Positions 28,982 through 38,262 of a stretch of DNA of 64,000 nt are shown piece by piece. How positions within the stretch are numbered: the first letter of the stretch is position 1; each line of letters opens with the position of its first letter. This DNA comes from Cyanobacterium stanieri LEGE 03274. GTDB lineage: Bacteria; Cyanobacteriota; Cyanobacteriia; Cyanobacteriales; Cyanobacteriaceae. A program made the translations under genes and the position numbers. The stretch lies in NCBI RefSeq assembly GCF_015207825.1, contig NZ_JADEWC010000014.1:1-64000 (forward strand). Direction: 5' to 3'. The notes under the pieces were generated by a model, which was not told the origin of the DNA, searched no databases, and was given only the letters and a program-made list of their open reading frames with translations.

Positions 28982-30340
28982 TTGCTTTGCCACTTCGCCA
29001 CTGAATCAGATACTCAATCAATAAAATTACTAGCGGATTCTCATCGCCATGAATTAGGTTTTATTGTTCGAAAAACCATAGAAGAGGCAATAAAAGTTAA
29101 AGAAATTATTTATTGCTCAGAGGGATTTTTACATTTTCACCATCGTAAAGACAATATTTCTACTTTATATCATCTTTGTGTAGATAAGAGTTGTAGAGAA
29201 CAAGGTATTGGACGAAAATTAGTTTCTACTTGGGAAGCATATTCTTTGGAATGTGGAATAAAAAAATTAAGGTTAAAATGCCCTGTTGATTTGACTGCCA
29301 ATGGTTTTTATCACCATTTAGGTTTTACAAGAGTTGCCATTGAAGCAGGGAAAAAACGATCGCTTGTGGTATGGGAGAAAAAGTTATTTAAGAGTGAAGT
29401 GATAAAGCCCCGTTTTATTGCATCCTTAAGTGCAGGACGTTCTGAAGTTGAAGGTTTAAGAAAACTTTGGCAGAAAAATCAAGATTCGAGAAATCCCTTT
29501 GCCCATGTTTTATTTTCACCTATTTCTTCTCCTCCCTCAGCTACGGATTATTTTAAAAATCTCAAAGAAAAAAATCAAGTAGAAAATGTTTGGCTCGATT
29601 GTGGTGCTTATCAAGTACAACAAGGAAAAAAAACTTATGAAGAATTACTCAGTTTCTTAGAAAATTTTTATCTAAATAATCAGTGGGCAGATGGCTATGT
29701 TTTACCTGACATAGTGCCATTATCTTCTGATAGTGAAGAAATAATTGAGTATAAAGTGTCAGAAACAATCTATCAATGTCAACATTTTTTTGACAAGATG
29801 CCTGACTATATTCAACAAAGAGCGATCGCACCTGTTCAAGGGCATAGTTTAAGTCAAATAAATCGTTGTTTAGAAGCCTATATCAATATGGGAGTAACCA
29901 GAATTGGTTTTGGCTCTTTTGGCACATCAGGTCCTAATGGTAGTGTTAATATGTTGTCAGAATCTAGTTTAAGATTATTCAAAACCGTTGTCGATACTGC
30001 TAAAGAGCATAATCTTCAAGTTCATTGTTTTGGGATTGGTGGACCAAATAGTTATAATCGACTGTTAAGAAATAATATAGTTCCTCATACATTAGATAGT
30101 ACAACATGGTGGAAAGCTGGTGGTTTTGGTAGTATATTTTTTCCTCATACTTCTCAAATTCAGGTAACTGTCAGAAAAGGCATTGAAACCACCACAAAAG
30201 GATTAGAAAAGCTCAAACAAAAAACTAACCATGACTGTTATTTTTGTCGAGATCTTGATATGCTAAGAACCAGCAGGAATCATCGTATAATGCACAATTT
30301 AGCATCTTGGTTAGATACCCTAGACTCAAATAATGACTAG
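28982..30340 (+). CDS. GNAT acetyltransferase fused to DpdA-like transglycosylase
   Basis: Two-domain protein of 452 aa. Residues 1-135 are a GNAT N-acetyltransferase with the acetyl-CoA loop HLCVDKSCREQGIGRKLV. Residues 145-452 resemble the tRNA-guanine transglycosylase barrel in its DNA-acting DpdA branch: WLDCGAYQVQQG near 203, VLPDIVPL near 240 (candidate catalytic Asp), AIAPVQGHSL, VTRIGFGSFG, VHCFGIGGP, TLDSTTWWKAGG, and a CYFC...HRIMHNL remnant of the zinc site. DpdA inserts 7-deazaguanine bases into DNA. TTG 28982 is used because the frame has no ATG that keeps the GNAT start. It overlaps the next gene by 8 bases. No preQ0 genes are nearby. Confidence 0.65.
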   Translation: MLCHFATESDTQSIKLLADSHRHELGFIVRKTIEEAIKVKEIIYCSEGFLHFHHRKDNISTLYHLCVDKSCREQGIGRKLVSTWEAYSLECGIKKLRLKCPVDLTANGFYHHLGFTRVAIEAGKKRSLVVWEKKLFKSEVIKPRFIASLSAGRSEVEGLRKLWQKNQDSRNPFAHVLFSPISSPPSATDYFKNLKEKNQVENVWLDCGAYQVQQGKKTYEELLSFLENFYLNNQWADGYVLPDIVPLSSDSEEIIEYKVSETIYQCQHFFDKMPDYIQQRAIAPVQGHSLSQINRCLEAYINMGVTRIGFGSFGTSGPNGSVNMLSESSLRLFKTVVDTAKEHNLQVHCFGIGGPNSYNRLLRNNIVPHTLDSTTWWKAGGFGSIFFPHTSQIQVTVRKGIETTTKGLEKLKQKTNHDCYFCRDLDMLRTSRNHRIMHNLASWLDTLDSNND

Positions 30341-31166
30341 AAAAGTTACATGGCATATTCAACAAAATACCACTATGCCAAGAGTTATTAGTATTTTAGA
30401 CTTTTTTAAATATGGAGGAACTGATTTAGAAGAATTAGCTAATCTCTGTCAAGTTAAATCTACCGTATTAAAAGGTGTTATATTTCCTTTTTTGAGAAAT
30501 ATAGAAATATTAAGCAAAACATCTCCTACCCAGTTAACCGAAGAAGGACATATTGCCGCAGATATTCAACAAATAGCTCCAGATTTTTTGGGGGATTTTT
30601 TTCATTTACAAATATATAATTTACATCATCAAGATTCTTTAGCTCGATTTTCGTGGGTTTATGCCACTATAGTTCAACAATTATGGTTAAGAAAAGAGGT
30701 AATTTTATCATCAGAAGAAAAAAAACGTATAGTTAGTGAAGTAATTAGCACGGCTTCGATGAAGTTTGCTTTACCAGAAAATGAAATTGCTTTTAGTGGT
30801 AGTAGTTTAACAGGGGTTTTAAATTGGTTACGAAGTTTATCGACCTCTGTTTTAGAATCTGATAGCAATTCAGAGCGTTTCTGTCTCCGTTATTTTTGCC
30901 CCGCACCTATTTTTCTCAAAGCGGTTGATGCTGTATATCAACAAGATAGTAAAACTTATGGCACTAAGATTTTTTTACGAGAAGAAATTAAAAATAGAAT
31001 TTGTCAAATGTTGTTATTAGATTCTAGTGGTTTAGATAATAGTTTAGATGATGCTAAACGTACTTATAATTATGATCAGGGTGGATGTTTTGATTGGGGT
31101 TATCAAGGTGGTTATGGACAATGGGTTATGTTAACTAAATCACCTGAATGGAGAGATTTAATCTAA
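30333..31166 (+). CDS. Unknown 277-aa protein, possible DpdG-like partner
   Basis: Translationally coupled to the transglycosylase (ATGACTAG overlap), so almost certainly in the same complex or pathway. The N-terminal 75 residues look like a winged helix (RVISILDFFKYGGTDLEELANL, then a wing and TSPTQLTEEGHIAADI). The middle is helical (WVYATIVQQLWLRKEVILSS). The C-terminus ends GGCFDWGYQGGYGQWVMLTKSPEW. I do not recognise it with certainty. Dpd clusters contain a protein of similar size (DpdG), and that is only a positional suggestion. Confidence 0.6.
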   Translation: MTRKVTWHIQQNTTMPRVISILDFFKYGGTDLEELANLCQVKSTVLKGVIFPFLRNIEILSKTSPTQLTEEGHIAADIQQIAPDFLGDFFHLQIYNLHHQDSLARFSWVYATIVQQLWLRKEVILSSEEKKRIVSEVISTASMKFALPENEIAFSGSSLTGVLNWLRSLSTSVLESDSNSERFCLRYFCPAPIFLKAVDAVYQQDSKTYGTKIFLREEIKNRICQMLLLDSSGLDNSLDDAKRTYNYDQGGCFDWGYQGGYGQWVMLTKSPEWRDLI

Positions 31167-31223
31167 ATAAAAATATGTTATGATCAACCGCGGTATATTT
31201 TTAAAGAGATAAATTTAAAATCT

Positions 31224-31406
31224 ATGTGTTGTACTAAGGAAATTACCTGTTCTAAGTGCAAATCTCTGTATAGGCTGACATTTACTGAACTACCTTGTCG
31301 AGATAAAGATCATGTTAATTGTCAGATTTGTCAAAAAGAACTTAAATCTTGGAATGACTTTGGGATGTGGAATGCAATATTACTGAAAAAAGAAGATTCT
31401 ATTTAG
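31224..31406 (+). CDS. Small zinc-ribbon protein
   Basis: A 60-aa protein with CSKCKSLYRL and CQICQKELKSW, giving two CxxC knuckles, plus an extra CC near the start. It probably binds one zinc and may act as a DNA- or protein-binding adaptor. It lies 57 bases downstream of the 277-aa gene in the same direction. Confidence 0.6.
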   Translation: MCCTKEITCSKCKSLYRLTFTELPCRDKDHVNCQICQKELKSWNDFGMWNAILLKKEDSI

Positions 31407-31483
31407 AACATACTAATAAAACTCGTTATAGTTACAAATAATAAAGATATAGTTTAAATTAAAGAATCAAATTCAGAGGAAAG

Positions 31484-31771
31484 ATGAATAGTCGAGAAAT
31501 ATTAGACGACTTAATTTATGATTTTGCGATTTAACTAATAAATGATGATGATAAAATAACTGGGTTGATGGCAGAAACTAACGGAGATTACGATTTAGGT
31601 GATTATGATTTAGATATTGTTGAAGAAACAAAAGAATATATTTATTTTAGCGGTAATATAACTTTGTCTAGTCAATTTCCTATCGAAGCGGAAGTTAATG
31701 GTAGTATCAACAAAAATAATAGGGAAATTATTGATTACACTATAGAAAATGCGGACATAGTATATGATTAA
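31484..31771 (+). pseudogene. Small acidic protein gene interrupted by a stop codon
   Basis: A good ribosome site (AGAGGA) precedes ATG 31484. The frame reads MNSREILDDLIYDFAI, meets TAA at 31532-31534, and continues in the same frame as LINDDDKITG and on to NADIVYD. Without the TAA it would be 95 aa, acidic and beta-rich (EYIYFSGNITLSSQFPIEAE). It is either a nonsense mutant or a gene that now starts at TTG/ATG 31565-31570. The family is unknown. Its size and charge are like small immunity or anti-restriction proteins, but that is a guess. Confidence 0.5.
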
Positions 31772-31847
31772 TCCACTTTGTTGCTTTACATCTATCTAAG
31801 TAAAATTAGTTTCTAACAGTCATTTGTTGGAGGGTCGATGATCGTTT

Positions 31848-31980
31848 CCAGCAATTCTCATTATGGAATTTTGAGCCAGTTTTATTGACAATGGTTGCAA
31901 TAAATATCTCTAAAAGGTTTATTCCTTCGTTGAACACAGACTCGGAAAATTTGGCTTTAGGTCAAAATGAGAATTGCTGG
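31848..31980. mobile_element. 133-bp MITE with 15-bp perfect inverted ends
   Basis: The ends CCAGCAATTCTCATT (31848-31862) and its exact complement (31966-31980) enclose a non-coding centre. The flanks are identical 7-bp copies of ATCGTTT (31841-31847 and 31981-31987), a target-site duplication. It has no transposase, so it would be moved in trans. It lies just upstream of the 1320-aa ATPase gene. Confidence 0.85.
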
Positions 31981-32036
31981 ATCGTTTCTCCAACGCCTAA
32001 CAGAGTAGAATATATATGATCTAAAATAATGGGTAT

Positions 32037-35000
32037 ATGAAACGTTTACTTAAACAACTAGATTCAATTAAAGCAATTATCGATACTTTTAGTCCTAATC
32101 AAATATTAGATAATCCTCAAGAAGTCGATCGCATTTATCAAATATACGCCAATTCTTACGAACCAATATATTCTGTTGTTAATCTTAAAAATCAGTTAAT
32201 TGAGCTAATTACCGGCAAAAATCCCGTCAATGGTTATTTAAGTGCCGATTTTGGTTATGGTAAAACTGCCACTTTGGTTTATTTATGGCAAGTGTGTCAA
32301 GAAGAAAAAATTTTGACAATTCCTCCTTTCAAATTTAAAGAGTTAGCTGATATTATTACTGCTTGTTATGGTTGGATTAAATACAGTTTACAAAAGTTAA
32401 AGAAAACTGAATTAATTGTTGAATTAGAAGATTTATATAGTAAATATCGTTTAAAATCTCAAGAAATTAGAGCCGAAGAATTAGCCCAAAAATATAAAAT
32501 TTCCCCGAAAAAAGCTCTACAAATTATTCAAGAAGATTTAAAAACTGATACCACTAACACCAATAGTGTTTTAGGATTTTGGCAAGAATGTTTACCTCTT
32601 ATTATCAAAGCAGGTTTTAAAGGGTTAGTTGTCTTTGCCGATGAAATACAGGAATTTTTGCGTACAGAGGAAGGGGCAAGTGTCAGAATTCAGGTTTTAA
32701 GTGATTTAGTTAAAGGGATGAGGGCATTAGGTACAACTCCTGTAGGCTTAATCTTAAGTATGCCAACAGATCCTACTGAGTCGGCGATCTCCGAACAAGC
32801 AGGGGATATAATTCATCGTATGCGAGAACAAAAAGTGTCTCTGCGTTTAGCTGATGCTTATACGGCTGATTTTCCTGTGGAACTTTGGCAGTTTTTATGT
32901 GATAAATTTTTAGATAATCCGAATGATGGTAAAAAATTAGCTCATCCTGCCACTATTGACAGTTTAGGACAGATATGCGATCGCAAAGATTTAAGTAATG
33001 CACCTCGCACCACTGTAGAAGTTTTAAAAAGATTAGTTACTGTTGCAGTAAAGCAAAAAAGAGCTTATACACCCCTTGATTTAAGTGAAGATTATTTCAA
33101 TGGACAAGTGCAATTTTATGGCACACAACAATATCGCATCAACTTAGCAATACAAACATTAGAACAATTACCTGCCGTTTATAATCATCCTCAAGGAAAG
33201 CAAATAGTTAGATTGTTAGCCATGTTTCCTGATGGTTTATCTGAGGATATGGCAGAAAGTTTAGGCATGAATAAGAGTCTTAGGGATATAGTTGATGACG
33301 AAAATCTTTATGGTATCCATATTCTGCAAGTAGAAAAAAATCTTTATGCTTTAGAGGCGATTAGTCAAACCAATAAACCCACCGTAGTTGATAAAGTTCT
33401 CAATAGCTTCCGTAAGCGATGGTTTCGAGAATGGAGTAACCAGCAGAAAAAAGAAAATGCCGTCTTTTGTTTTCGAGACTATATTTTGCCGTTATTATTT
33501 CCTGCTTCTAAAAGTAATTGGAGTTGGCGTAAAAGTAAATGGTTTGAAGATTGTTACGCATGGTATAACTTTATTTTAGGTTCTCCCCAACGTTATCAAA
33601 GTCAATTTCCTAATCGTTCTATTGTTATTAGTGTACCTCATGCTGATAATAATTTAATGCAATTTCGATCGCCTGAATCCACCCATTTAGATTGGCGGTT
33701 TTATCTCCACGATGACAATGATGATTCCGAAACACCACCTCAATTATTGTCTATAGCAGGTACAAATCAAGTTGACTTTAATTTAAGATTAAATAATGGT
33801 TTCGCTAATGGTTATCCTCTCTCTTTTGGTTTATTAAGTAAGGTAATTACCGCAGAACAATGTACAGTGTTAACTTTGCTGAATTTATCTTTGTTTATTA
33901 AAGATTGGTTAAAGGAAAATCCTGATATTAGTAAAAGCGATCGCGATCGTTTAGAATATCACCGTCGAGAGTGTCATCAATATGCTATTCGTTTACTTTT
34001 TATTAATGCTGAAAACTGGAATATTCGGGGCTTGAATAATATTATTGGTTCAGAAACTAAATTCGTTGAATCTGTCTTTTATCAACAATGTCAAACTTTA
34101 TTTACTGATTATTCTTCCTTTTATAAGAGTTTAAATTCTAGTTTAGTTAAATATAAAATAGTCTTAGATAAAATTCCTTTAGTTGTTCGTAAAGGGCATC
34201 AAATATTAACAGTTGAAAAAACAGAATTAGAAAATATATTTGAGGTAACAGCTTCAGGAATGCCTAGCGTTTTAGGTACTTTAAAAGACTTAAAATTTGT
34301 AGGTGAATATAAACTAGCAGGAAAAGCTAATCAAATTTCTCAGATTAAATTTACAGAACATCCCTTAGAGCTTACTATCAAAAAACATTTATATGATTTA
34401 GGAGAAATAACAAAAATTAAAGATAGGGAGTTAAAATTTATTAGTTATGAGCAGTTAGCAACAAAAATAGAAAAATTAGGTTATTTATCAGAAGAATTAG
34501 ACGAAGCCCTAAATATTTTAGAAATAAGAAAAGATCTAAACTGGAATAAATCAGAAGGCATAATTATACAGGCAATCGTTGATTTAGAACCAATTTTGTT
34601 AGAAACTCAGTTAAGTAAATTGCAAGAAGAAATAACAGAATTATTAACAGTTTTTAAGGAAGATCAAGAGTTAAATAAGATTGATACAAGTTTACAAGAA
34701 GCTCAAAAGACTTTGTTATTAATTAATCAATCTTTAAATAGTGATACTGATTCTTTAAATCAATTTAATCTATTTGCAGAAAAGGATGTTAATTATAGTA
34801 ATAAAGAAGAGATTTTAGAAATTAATTTATTAAAAACTCAAACTTTAATTCAAGATTTACAACAGCAGAAACAACAATGGAACGAACAAAAATATTTACT
34901 ATTATCAAATAAAACGAATGAGTTAAAAACTGAACTAAAACAATTAGCTAAACAGTTTAACCATTCTAAAATAGATCAGGAGTTAGTCGGTAATAGTGAG

Positions 35001-35999
35001 CTAGAAACTTGCCTTGAAAAATATCGAAAACAGTTACAAAGGCTTGTTAATGATTGGGAGAAAAAATGCTTTGATTTAGTTAATTTATTAGCTATTTCAG
35101 AAGATAAAATAATTAATTTACATCAAATATTAGAAGAAGTTAATCAAAAAATAGATATATATCAAACAGAAACAACGAAACTTAATTTATTAGTTTCAGG
35201 GTTAGAAGATTGGCGAATTATTCTTACTCATGCAGGTATTGTACGCCAAAAGTTAATAAATTATCCTGATTTATTAAAAAATTATTATGATGACTTTATA
35301 GATCCAGTTGTTACCCATTTTAATCATAATGAGCTAGAAAGTTTTCCCTGTGCAAAACAATTAGAACTTCCTTTATTAGAATTAGAAGAAAAACTAAATA
35401 GTCAACAAAAAATTCAGAGAGAATCATTTAATAAATGTGTCTCTGACTATGAATATTTACTGAAAAAAATTGATGATTTAGACAATAAAGATTATCAATT
35501 AAGTTATTTATGTAGATTTGATAGTGAACATGAGGAAGAATCTTATCAAACTTTAAAACAGGTGTTTATTGACAAGAGCAAAAAATGGATTGACATAGAA
35601 AATAACAGAGTAAATAAATTAGATAATGATCTAAACTTTGTCAGTCAAAAAGGAGAGGCTGACTTTAGTTCATTAATAGAAGAAGTGAATATTTATAAAA
35701 CCGAATTAGATAATTTCCCTCAGAAAATTACTCAATTCATTGATGATTTAGTTATCTTAGAAGAAGAGATTAATAAAATTGTCCAATTGAGTGAAAAAAA
35801 CAAAAATATATCTATTGATAAAGAAGAACATTTGGAAGCGGAATATGAAGATATTTTAGTAATAATTAATTCTAACAATAATGAACTTACTTTTACTGAA
35901 CTTTATGAACAAATACCTGAAGATGATAATCTTTGGGAAAAAATTAAGGTTTTGTATGGTAAAGGTTGTTTAGAGATTAGTTTACGCCGAAGACTTTAA
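32037..35999 (+). CDS. Large P-loop ATPase with coiled-coil tail, possible DpdH-like
   Basis: A 1320-aa protein. The N-terminal AAA-type NTPase has Walker A SADFGYGKTATL near residue 72 and Walker B GLVVFADEIQEFL near 200, the layout of phage-defence ATPases such as BREX BrxC/PglY and Dpd DpdH. The middle is helical and the last 500 residues are long heptad-rich coiled coils (LQEEITELLTVFKEDQEL and ILEEVNQKIDIYQ). It probably forms a ring or clamp that couples ATP use to DNA surveillance. It lies downstream of the DpdA-like genes but is separated from them by a MITE. The exact family is uncertain. Confidence 0.65.
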   Translation: MKRLLKQLDSIKAIIDTFSPNQILDNPQEVDRIYQIYANSYEPIYSVVNLKNQLIELITGKNPVNGYLSADFGYGKTATLVYLWQVCQEEKILTIPPFKFKELADIITACYGWIKYSLQKLKKTELIVELEDLYSKYRLKSQEIRAEELAQKYKISPKKALQIIQEDLKTDTTNTNSVLGFWQECLPLIIKAGFKGLVVFADEIQEFLRTEEGASVRIQVLSDLVKGMRALGTTPVGLILSMPTDPTESAISEQAGDIIHRMREQKVSLRLADAYTADFPVELWQFLCDKFLDNPNDGKKLAHPATIDSLGQICDRKDLSNAPRTTVEVLKRLVTVAVKQKRAYTPLDLSEDYFNGQVQFYGTQQYRINLAIQTLEQLPAVYNHPQGKQIVRLLAMFPDGLSEDMAESLGMNKSLRDIVDDENLYGIHILQVEKNLYALEAISQTNKPTVVDKVLNSFRKRWFREWSNQQKKENAVFCFRDYILPLLFPASKSNWSWRKSKWFEDCYAWYNFILGSPQRYQSQFPNRSIVISVPHADNNLMQFRSPESTHLDWRFYLHDDNDDSETPPQLLSIAGTNQVDFNLRLNNGFANGYPLSFGLLSKVITAEQCTVLTLLNLSLFIKDWLKENPDISKSDRDRLEYHRRECHQYAIRLLFINAENWNIRGLNNIIGSETKFVESVFYQQCQTLFTDYSSFYKSLNSSLVKYKIVLDKIPLVVRKGHQILTVEKTELENIFEVTASGMPSVLGTLKDLKFVGEYKLAGKANQISQIKFTEHPLELTIKKHLYDLGEITKIKDRELKFISYEQLATKIEKLGYLSEELDEALNILEIRKDLNWNKSEGIIIQAIVDLEPILLETQLSKLQEEITELLTVFKEDQELNKIDTSLQEAQKTLLLINQSLNSDTDSLNQFNLFAEKDVNYSNKEEILEINLLKTQTLIQDLQQQKQQWNEQKYLLLSNKTNELKTELKQLAKQFNHSKIDQELVGNSELETCLEKYRKQLQRLVNDWEKKCFDLVNLLAISEDKIINLHQILEEVNQKIDIYQTETTKLNLLVSGLEDWRIILTHAGIVRQKLINYPDLLKNYYDDFIDPVVTHFNHNELESFPCAKQLELPLLELEEKLNSQQKIQRESFNKCVSDYEYLLKKIDDLDNKDYQLSYLCRFDSEHEEESYQTLKQVFIDKSKKWIDIENNRVNKLDNDLNFVSQKGEADFSSLIEEVNIYKTELDNFPQKITQFIDDLVILEEEINKIVQLSEKNKNISIDKEEHLEAEYEDILVIINSNNNELTFTELYEQIPEDDNLWEKIKVLYGKGCLEISLRRRL

Positions 36000-36102
36000 A
36001 TCAAATAGATTGGCCAGTGCTAAAATGAAGGAACAATATTAGATTAGAGGCTGATAAGATAATATTACTGCTTAGTCTATTTTCCTAAAAACTTATCTAT
36101 GT

Positions 36103-36951
36103 ATGAGTAAAATTATTCCCAAGTTCCACTTACCAAAAGAATATCCAGAGGATATGAAACTGTTTACAGAGTCTCTCGTCCACAATAATGGACAGACTCT
36201 CAAAGCAGTGGTTAATTCTTTGTTTGGCAAGATCATGTCTCATACTGGAAAAACTAAGGGCAAATCAAAGTCTAAGACTACTATTAAAAACTATCTTACA
36301 GGTTTTTATGTTTTGGATTTATTTAGCAGTGACAATCTTTTTTATAGCGATACAGCACCTTCTGAAAAAGTATCTATTTCTATCAATTCGGTAATTAGCG
36401 TAACGCCAACTTTAAAAGATTGTTTACATAGCTCTTCCATTGATAGCTTTAATGAAAAGTTCACTGATTTGTGTACTGAAAAATCACTATTGATTAGAAA
36501 ATATAATAGCGATCGAAATTTCCTCAAGGAAAAACATAATTTACCAGAAAATCCTAGTCGATCTTTAATTCAACAAATGTTAGTTAAACATTGTGATTAT
36601 AGTTATGTTGGGATTCCTGGCGTTGAATACCTTGACAGATTTTATCAAGACAAAATCCAAATAGATAGTTATTTAAAATTAATGAGTTTTATTCTTCAAA
36701 ATTATGGTGAATTAGCGAAAAAACGCTTGGGACTAATACCAATTGCGAATATACTTGATCATATCAAAAAAATATCTAATTATACAGATGAAGAATTTAA
36801 GCAACACTTACTTCAGTTGCAACTGACTCACCGAATAGAATTAAGAACTACTAAATCGCAACTAGCTCGTAATATGGGAATCGATTTAGTTAATATTCGA
36901 GGAGTTCAATATGGATTCATGAAGATCTTAGAACCTTCTATTTTAGTTTAA
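36103..36951 (+). CDS. Unknown 282-aa protein with C-terminal winged helix
   Basis: First gene of a tight three-gene unit, with a 2-base gap to the ATPase. It has a basic N-terminal part (KTKGKSKSKTTIKNYLTGFYVLDLF), a helical middle, and a C-terminal winged-helix pattern (LIPIANILDHIKKISNYTDEEFKQHLLQLQLTHRIEL, then GVQYGFMKI) often seen in defence proteins that bind DNA or act as sensors. I cannot place it in a named family. Its place before an ORC-like ATPase suggests a sensor or adaptor. Confidence 0.6.
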   Translation: MSKIIPKFHLPKEYPEDMKLFTESLVHNNGQTLKAVVNSLFGKIMSHTGKTKGKSKSKTTIKNYLTGFYVLDLFSSDNLFYSDTAPSEKVSISINSVISVTPTLKDCLHSSSIDSFNEKFTDLCTEKSLLIRKYNSDRNFLKEKHNLPENPSRSLIQQMLVKHCDYSYVGIPGVEYLDRFYQDKIQIDSYLKLMSFILQNYGELAKKRLGLIPIANILDHIKKISNYTDEEFKQHLLQLQLTHRIELRTTKSQLARNMGIDLVNIRGVQYGFMKILEPSILV

Positions 36952-36953
36952 AT

Positions 36954-38249
36954 ATGCCCTATCAAGATGTTAACGGAAACGAGATTTCATCAGCTCAAAA
37001 CCCCTATGTCATTTCGGGTGCGGCCGCATCGGTAATTGACCAAAAAGATAACTCAAAATTAGTATATACGCAATTTATTAAGGATCTTCTTGCGGAGGTT
37101 AAACAATCAATAAAAATAAGAAGACCTATCAATTTATTTTTAGTAGGAGAGTATGGATATGGAAAAACAACTCTACTAAACTTAATAGCACAAGAATTTG
37201 ACAATACCAGTGGAGTGTGTATTTCTATTAAGTTTCAAGAAATAGTGACACCAGTCGCTGCATCAAGTACCCCTGATAAACATTTTGAAAGTCTTTTGGG
37301 AGCTATTTTGCTAAAAATTTATGATGATTTAGTAAAAAAAGGTCTGTTAACAAAATCAGATCGAATTTTATTTGAAGAAACAGAATTCATAAATCTATTT
37401 GATACTTTTTTTGAATTGCTCAAGCGTACACAAAAATATCACATACTGATTGCTTTTGATGAAGTCGAGGCACTCTTTTCCAATTTAAGCATTGAAATTG
37501 CTTATTTTTTAAGTTTTTTGCAAAGTCTGTCTGAAAAATTTTTATCCAGACCAGGTTGGGCATTATGTGTGAGTGTAACCGAAGAATATTATAGTGCAAT
37601 CATGTCAGAAGCTCGTCAGTTACAGGAAGGGAGGTTTAATTTTAAAATTCTAAAGTCTTTACGTCCATCAGAAGTAAAAGATTACATAGAAACAAAAAAT
37701 AGTTCTGTTACTTTAAATCCTAATAATAAAATTTACCCCTTTGAAGATGAGGTTATTGATTTTGTTGCGGTAGTTTCGGGAGGTGTTCCTCGATTTGTAG
37801 AAACTATCTGTCAGTTAATTTGGGCAGAAGCAGAATCGTTGTTACAATCGGTTAGTCTTGAAACTGCTCGTAGGATTTTTAGCAATAGCTATAGAGTTTA
37901 TGCAGAAGCATATTTTTCAGAATTAAAGGAAGTTCACAAGTTCTCAGTTGAAGCAGAGGCTTTTTTTAACATTCTATTTTACAGTGGTGGAAGGAAGCAG
38001 TCAATTCAAGACCTTTTACTTTTAACACAGTCTTGTCCTATAGAATATTTTTATGGTTTATCAGAGAAGGAAGTTGAATATAGATTGAAAAAAGCAGATA
38101 AAGAAATCAAAAATAAATTGGAAACTAAAAATGAATCGGAGATCAATGAATTTAACAAATATATTGATCTTTTTGGAAAAAGACCCTACAGATACACTCT
38201 CAAAAATTTAGTATTTGAGCAAATTTTTAAATCAAGAGAAAGACTTTAA
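36954..38249 (+). CDS. ORC/AAA-type ATPase of a three-gene system
   Basis: A 431-aa ATPase with Walker A FLVGEYGYGKTTLLNLI near residue 62 and Walker B ILIAFDEVEALF near 170. The arrangement RRPINLF before the P-loop and the helical lid (VSGGVPRFVETICQLIW) resembles the ORC/Cdc6-like ATPases of conflict systems. The likely role is a regulated switch between the winged-helix protein and the phosphoribosyltransferase-like protein downstream. The following gene begins 13 bases after its stop. Confidence 0.7.
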   Translation: MPYQDVNGNEISSAQNPYVISGAAASVIDQKDNSKLVYTQFIKDLLAEVKQSIKIRRPINLFLVGEYGYGKTTLLNLIAQEFDNTSGVCISIKFQEIVTPVAASSTPDKHFESLLGAILLKIYDDLVKKGLLTKSDRILFEETEFINLFDTFFELLKRTQKYHILIAFDEVEALFSNLSIEIAYFLSFLQSLSEKFLSRPGWALCVSVTEEYYSAIMSEARQLQEGRFNFKILKSLRPSEVKDYIETKNSSVTLNPNNKIYPFEDEVIDFVAVVSGGVPRFVETICQLIWAEAESLLQSVSLETARRIFSNSYRVYAEAYFSELKEVHKFSVEAEAFFNILFYSGGRKQSIQDLLLLTQSCPIEYFYGLSEKEVEYRLKKADKEIKNKLETKNESEINEFNKYIDLFGKRPYRYTLKNLVFEQIFKSRERL

Positions 38250-38262
38250 AATCCAATCTATT

